From NCBI GenBank assembly GCA_005884005.1, contig VAWI01000062.1:1-49858 (forward strand): a stretch of 49,858 nt of DNA, written 5' to 3'. Position 1 is the first letter of the stretch. The number at the start of each line of letters is the position of its first letter. The notes beneath the pieces were generated by a model. That model worked only from the letters and a program-made list of their open reading frames with translations. It ran no database searches and had not been told where the DNA came from. Both the position numbers and the translations under genes were made by a program. Source of the stretch: Actinomycetota bacterium (GTDB lineage Bacteria > Actinomycetota > Thermoleophilia > Gaiellales > Gaiellaceae). Of this stretch, positions 46,262-49,858 are shown piece after piece.

Positions 46262-47692
46262 CGCTCGCCGCTCGAGATCCTTCAGCGCTACGCGCGCCGC
46301 CGAGTAGCCGCACATCCCGTGCACGCCGCCACCGGGAGGAGTTGCCGCCGAGCAGATGTAGACGCCTTCGAGTGGCGTCCGGTACGGGACGAGCCTGCGG
46401 ACCGGCCGGAAGAGCAGCTGGCCGAGATCCATCGCCCCTGCGTTGAGGTCGCCGCCGACGAGATTGCGGTTGCGCGCCTCCAGCTCCGCGGGCCCCATCG
46501 CGTGGCGGGCAAGAACGAGATCGCGGAAGCCCGGCGCGAAGCGCTCGACCTGCGCCTCGATCCGCTCGGTCATGTCTTCGGCGGAGCCGTTCGGCACGTG
46601 GCAGTACGCCCAGGCGGTGTGCCCGCCGGCCGGCGCCCTCGTGGGATCGAAGAGGCTCGTCTGAGCGAGCAGGACGAACGGCCGCCCCGCGAGCCGGCCG
46701 CGCCAGGCGCCCCACTCCGAGGCCGAGATCTCCTCGAGCGAGCCGCCGAGGTGGACGGTGCCGGCGCGGCGGCAATCCTCGGCGCGCCACGGGATCGGGC
46801 CGTCGAGGGCCCAGTCGACCTTGAAGGCGCCGGGCCCATGCCGGTACGAGCGCAGCCCCCGTGCGTAGCGCTCCGGCAAACGGCCGCCCCCGAGGCGCAA
46901 CAGCTCCCGCGGCACGACGTCGGCAAGCACGACATCGGCACGCGGCAGCGAGTCGACGGGGCTGGACGTCCGAATCTCGCCGCCGTGCTCGCGCAGCTTC
47001 GTCGCCAGTGCGTCGGCGAGCGCTTGTGAGCCGCCGCGCGGAAACGGCCACCCGACCACGTGCCCGAGGACGGCCAGCGCGAGCCCAAAGCCTGCGCTCG
47101 GCCGGCGCTCGAGCGGCAACATCGAATGCGCCGCGTGCCCGGCGAACCACGCCCGCGTCCGCTCGTCGCCGAACCGGCTCTCGGCCAGCGTTCGGGCCGG
47201 GGCCAGCGCGGCCCGAAACGCCTCCACGAGGCCGCGCGCGCCGAGGCGGTCGCCAAGCCGAAGCAGCGCCTTGGGGGAGACAGGATGAGGCCCGAGCAGC
47301 ACGCGCTCGACCGCGTGCCACGAATCGACGAGCGGGCCGACCAGCCGCCGATACGCCCGCTCGTCGTGGCCGAGGCCGGCCGCGGTCGCGACCAGGCTGT
47401 GCTCGAGCAGCACCGCGGTCCCGTCGTCCAGCGGATGAGCCGCCGGCGCGTCCGGCTGGATCCAGTCGACGTCGAGCTCCAGCGTACGGAAGAGCGGCGA
47501 AGCCAGCCCGAGCGGGTGAACCGACGAGCAGACGTCGTGAACGAAGCCCGGCAGCGTCAGCTCGGCCGAACGCAGGCCGCCGCCGAGCTGCTCCTCGGCC
47601 TCGTGAACCTCGACCTCCAACCCGGCGCGCGCCAGCGTGATCGCCGCGGCGAGGCCGTTCGGGCCCGAGCCGATCACGACCGCGCGTTTCAC
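46259..47692 (-). CDS. FAD-dependent oxidoreductase, phytoene-desaturase/CrtI-like
   Basis: 477 residues. The dinucleotide-binding fold opens the protein (VVIGSGPNGLAAAITLARAGLEVEVHEA, with the following GGGLRSAELTLPGFVHD block). The C-terminus has the FAD-binding GVYICSAATPPGGGVHGMCGYSAA. The gene stands alone, so a carotenoid role is not shown by neighbours; the family also includes amine oxidases and all-trans-retinol saturase-like enzymes. It starts with GTG 47692; no -10 box or ribosome site was clear. The palindrome pair lies just upstream. Confidence 0.85.
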   Translation of the reverse strand: MKRAVVIGSGPNGLAAAITLARAGLEVEVHEAEEQLGGGLRSAELTLPGFVHDVCSSVHPLGLASPLFRTLELDVDWIQPDAPAAHPLDDGTAVLLEHSLVATAAGLGHDERAYRRLVGPLVDSWHAVERVLLGPHPVSPKALLRLGDRLGARGLVEAFRAALAPARTLAESRFGDERTRAWFAGHAAHSMLPLERRPSAGFGLALAVLGHVVGWPFPRGGSQALADALATKLREHGGEIRTSSPVDSLPRADVVLADVVPRELLRLGGGRLPERYARGLRSYRHGPGAFKVDWALDGPIPWRAEDCRRAGTVHLGGSLEEISASEWGAWRGRLAGRPFVLLAQTSLFDPTRAPAGGHTAWAYCHVPNGSAEDMTERIEAQVERFAPGFRDLVLARHAMGPAELEARNRNLVGGDLNAGAMDLGQLLFRPVRRLVPYRTPLEGVYICSAATPPGGGVHGMCGYSAARVALKDLERRA

Positions 47693-47745
47693 GGTCGTCG
47701 CTGCAGCCAGACCGAGATCCGAGCGGACGCCGGTACGAGAACCTC

Positions 47746-47853
47746 GTAACAGTCTGTTACAAGGTTCGACACGTCCGAGCCAGCCGGCACGCCGCCGAAA
47801 TGCCGCTCTGCCTCAACGTTTTCCGCCGTCTCGACCAAGTAACAGTCTGTTAC
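47746..47853. repeat. Paired palindrome element, locus 2
   Basis: GTAACAGTCTGTTAC at 47746-47760 and 47839-47853, starts 93 nt apart, spanning most of the 157-bp gap upstream of the oxidoreductase. The right copy extends to a perfect 27-nt palindrome (47833-47859, arms GACCAAGTAACAG) and contains the ligD-pol stop codon. Same motif as at 27760-27844. Confidence 0.72.
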
Positions 47854-48782
47854 TTGGTCGGCTTGGCGGCGCGGAGGCGTCGGAGCCCGGGTCCGAGCGC
47901 TTGGCCGCCCCGGAGAACGGGCTCGAACAGGTCGCCGTGCTTCGCGACACGGTCGAGCGCCTCGTGGCGGCCGAAGTCGCGCGGCCGCACGCGCTCCGTC
48001 AGCTCCTCCCAATGCAGCGGCGTCGAGACCGGTGCGCCAGGTTTCGGGCGCACGGAGTAGACGGACGCGATCGTCTTGCCGTGCCCGTTCTGGCGATGGT
48101 CGACCAGCACCCCGCGGCGCTTCTTCTTCAGCCACTCCGTCGTCACAAGTCCGGGATGCTCGGCCTCGAGCCGCCGCGACAGGAGCTCCGCGAACTCGTA
48201 CGTCTGATCGAACGTCGCGCGCCGGGCGATCGGCAACAGCACGTGGATCCCGTCCGCCCCGCTCGTCTTCACGTACGAGCGTAACTCGAGTCCTTCCAGC
48301 GCCTCGCGAACGAGATGCGCCACGCGCACAGCCTGGGCGAAGCCGTCTCTCGCGTCAGGCGGGTCGAGGTCGAAGAGGACGAAGTCGGGCCGGTCCGGCT
48401 TGTCGATGCGCGAGTACCACGCGTTCATGTCGATGCAGTGGAACTGGACCATCCAGAGCAGTGCCAGCTCGTCGTCGACGAGCGGAAAGTCGACGAGACG
48501 CGAGCCGCCCTCGCGCGGCCAGGTCCGGAAGCGCCGCGTCTTGATCCAAGCAGGCATGCCCTTCGGGGCCTGTTTCTGGAAGAACGCCGGCCCAGCGATC
48601 CCTTCGCGCCAACGCTTCATCGTGAAGGGGCGGTCGCGCAAGTGCGGGACGATCGCCGGCGCGACCTCGCGGTAGTACTCGAACAGGTCGCCCTTCGTGA
48701 CGCCGTCCTCGGGAAAGAGGATGCGGTCGGGGCTGCTGAGTTTGACGACGCGGCGGCCCTGCCGAACTTCCAACTCAGCCAT
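47850..48782 (-). CDS. LigD-type NHEJ polymerase domain protein, stand-alone
   Basis: 310 residues from ATG 48782. An archaeo-eukaryotic primase-like fold used in bacterial end joining: RILFPEDGVTKGDLFEYYREV at the N-terminus, RPFTMKRWREGIAGPAFFQK, the catalytic FVLFDLDPPDA (two Asp), LRSYVKTSGADGIHVLLPI, and VYSVRPKPGAPVSTPLHWEEL. No ligase or phosphoesterase module is fused, and no Ku gene is in the window. The start overlaps the methyltransferase stop by 8 nt. The stop codon sits in the 27-nt palindrome. Role: gap filling at double-strand breaks, by family. Confidence 0.9.
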   Translation of the reverse strand: MAELEVRQGRRVVKLSSPDRILFPEDGVTKGDLFEYYREVAPAIVPHLRDRPFTMKRWREGIAGPAFFQKQAPKGMPAWIKTRRFRTWPREGGSRLVDFPLVDDELALLWMVQFHCIDMNAWYSRIDKPDRPDFVLFDLDPPDARDGFAQAVRVAHLVREALEGLELRSYVKTSGADGIHVLLPIARRATFDQTYEFAELLSRRLEAEHPGLVTTEWLKKKRRGVLVDHRQNGHGKTIASVYSVRPKPGAPVSTPLHWEELTERVRPRDFGRHEALDRVAKHGDLFEPVLRGGQALGPGLRRLRAAKPTK

Positions 48783-49536
48783 CAAGCCGCGTCCAGTAGC
48801 CAACCGTGCGGATCCGCCAGCGGTACTCGCCGTCTGGAACGAGCTCGCGCAACCGGGTGGCTAGCACGAGCCGGTCGTGGTCGGATTGCGCGGCGATCGA
48901 GCTGACCGAGAGCATGTTCGCGAGCCACTGTTCGTGGTCGCGCACGACCTCTCGCTCGGCCTCGGCCTCGTGCACGGGCCCGAATCTGGACCTCTCGAGC
49001 GGCTGCCGCCAGGCGCCCGAAAGCACCTTCGGAAGGCCGGGCGCGCCGCCGCGCACGAACGCCTCGTCAAGCACGGCGTCCACCGCGTCCCCCATCGGCG
49101 GCTCCGTCTCGCCGAACCAGACGTTCCAGAAGATCGCGAGGCCGCCGCCCGGCCGCAGGACCCGGGCGATCTCGGCCACGGTTTCGTCACTCGCGAACCA
49201 GTGAAACGCCTCGGCGGTGAAGACCGCGTCGACGGACTCGGCCCCGAGCGGGATCGCCCCGGCGCTACCGAAGAGCGCCTCGGCGCCGGGAACGACTTCT
49301 TCGAGGACGGTCCGCATCGCACCGTCCGGCTCGACCGCAATTACCCGCGCGAAGCGGGGGACGAGCGCGCGGGTCAGCTTCCCGGTCCCTGCCCCGAGGT
49401 CGAGTACGGTCGCGTCCGCCCCCAGGCCGAGCTCGCCGACCACTCGATCGATCAGCTCCTCCGGCCACTCGGGGCGCCCGAGCTCGTACTCGCGAGCGGT
49501 GTTCCCGAACGCGTCGGGCGGCGCTTCTCTAGCCAA
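48775..49536 (-). CDS. Class I SAM-dependent methyltransferase
   Basis: 253 residues. Motif I VLDLGAGTGKLTRALV at about 44-59, an acidic end of strand 2 in VIAVEPDGAM, IPLGAESVDAVFTAEAFHWF (UbiE/small-molecule type) and VLRPGGGLAIFWN. A substrate is not evident. It begins with TTG 49536, since relatives start close to the FGNTAREYELGRPEWP block; no strong initiation signal was seen, so the exact start is uncertain. The ligD-pol gene is translationally linked (8-nt overlap). Confidence 0.85.
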   Translation of the reverse strand: MAREAPPDAFGNTAREYELGRPEWPEELIDRVVGELGLGADATVLDLGAGTGKLTRALVPRFARVIAVEPDGAMRTVLEEVVPGAEALFGSAGAIPLGAESVDAVFTAEAFHWFASDETVAEIARVLRPGGGLAIFWNVWFGETEPPMGDAVDAVLDEAFVRGGAPGLPKVLSGAWRQPLERSRFGPVHEAEAEREVVRDHEQWLANMLSVSSIAAQSDHDRLVLATRLRELVPDGEYRWRIRTVGYWTRLDG

Positions 49537-49570
49537 CGCCCGAGGCGCCGACGCGGAGGCGCCGCTTAAA

Positions 49571-49597
49571 GGCCGTGCGGGCTCTGCCCGTGCGGCC
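49571..49597. terminator. Hairpin between acyl-CoA dehydrogenase and methyltransferase
   Basis: GGCCGTGCGGGC and GCCCGTGCGGCC form a 12-bp stem with two wobbles and a 3-nt loop; the minus strand continues with TTTAAG. A smaller stem GGCGCC/GGCGCC lies at 49544-49563. They probably end the acyl-CoA dehydrogenase transcript. Confidence 0.5.
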
Positions 49598-49640
49598 GTC
49601 TAAACGCGGCTGACGGATCAACGACGGTGTGAATTGTCGG

Positions 49641-49858
49641 TCAGCCAACGCCGGCGAAGAGGAATGATCTTTGCTCTTTGACCATCTCGCGAGCGATCAC
49701 GAGTCGCTGGATCTGGTTCGTGCCCTCGTAGATCTGCGTGATCTTGGCGTCTCGCATCATCCGCTCGAGGGGGTACTCCTGCATGTAGCCGTAGCCGCCG
49801 AGGATCTGGACGGCATCGGTCGTCACCTCCATCGCCACGTCCGTGCAGTAGAGCTTCG
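49641..49858 (-). CDS. Acyl-CoA dehydrogenase, C-terminal fragment
   Basis: The last 71 residues of an acyl-CoA dehydrogenase, continuing beyond the right edge. [11 protein letters not shown] is followed by [20 protein letters not shown] and [21 protein letters not shown], the classical C-terminal FAD/tetramer signature of the family (IYEGTNQIQ). The catalytic Glu and N-terminal domains are outside. Family role: alpha,beta-dehydrogenation of acyl-CoA with electrons passed to ETF. Confidence 0.93.
   Translation of the reverse strand, partial: KLYCTDVAMEVTTDAVQILGGYGYMQEYPLERMMRDAKITQIYEGTNQIQRLVIAREMVKEQRSFLFAGVG

Overview
The window is chromosomal DNA from a high-G+C Gram-positive bacterium. 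The gene content suggests an actinobacterium of the Thermoleophilia (Gaiella / Solirubrobacter-like) type: Lhr helicase next to Nei, a LigD-type polymerase, a topoisomerase IB, a bacterial eRF1-like (baeRF) protein, DUF488, a ParA-FtsZ pair, and many GTG/TTG starts. The lineage call is inference; no rRNA lies in the window.

Layout. 0-2.3 kb: the start of a glutamate-dehydrogenase-family gene (leaving the window on the left) and a CopC-CopD copper protein. 2.3-7.3 kb: a loose, lower-density region with a decayed ORF, small secreted proteins, a Cys-less Lsr2-like protein, a frameshifted hypothetical gene, a frameshifted beta-propeller gene, a structured leader and tRNA-Leu(TAA). 7.4-13.9 kb: a His-rich membrane-anchored protein, RmuC, aconitase, baeRF and a Gly/His/Gln-rich secreted protein. 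13.9-17.0 kb (+): DUF488, thioredoxin reductase, a CorA-like protein and a zinc-ribbon/PAS protein. 17.0-24.9 kb (-): a DNA-repair operon addB-addA-nth-2H phosphoesterase-coiled coil. 25.1-27.6 kb: a zinc-ribbon paralog of the Cys-less protein, topoisomerase IB, and a divergent isocitrate-dehydrogenase-family gene. 27.8-31.7 kb (-): GGT, GNAT, DedA, HD-GYP, macrodomain. 31.7-33.4 kb: a large membrane protein. 33.4-35.8 kb (-): parA-ftsZ with a duplicated 3' flank. 36.0-43.7 kb (-): a small membrane protein, lhr, nei, an unknown 413-aa protein, an unknown 71-aa protein and a bicupin. 43.7-49.9 kb: a degenerate P-loop kinase, an HhH-GPD protein, a secreted protein, a phytoene-desaturase-like oxidoreductase, LigD polymerase, a methyltransferase and the C-terminus of an acyl-CoA dehydrogenase.

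How it works together. At least nine genes concern DNA repair or topology (rmuC, addB, addA, nth, topIB, lhr, nei, an HhH-GPD protein, ligD-pol), several of them in tight translationally coupled operons. A recurring regulatory pattern is a TANNNT hexamer ending 6-9 nt before the start codon, seen at about 20 genes and also 6 nt before the tRNA 5' end. This implies widespread leaderless transcription, while small secreted or DNA-binding proteins, trxB and ftsZ carry strong Shine-Dalgarno sites. Several repeats and palindromes sit exactly on the stop codons of minus-strand genes.

The most unusual protein-level observations are an FtsZ whose disordered linker sits at the N-terminus, a Cys4/Cys-less pair of Lsr2-like AT-hook proteins, a CorA-like protein with GQN in place of GMN, and a P-loop kinase with a mutated Walker A and a missing middle.
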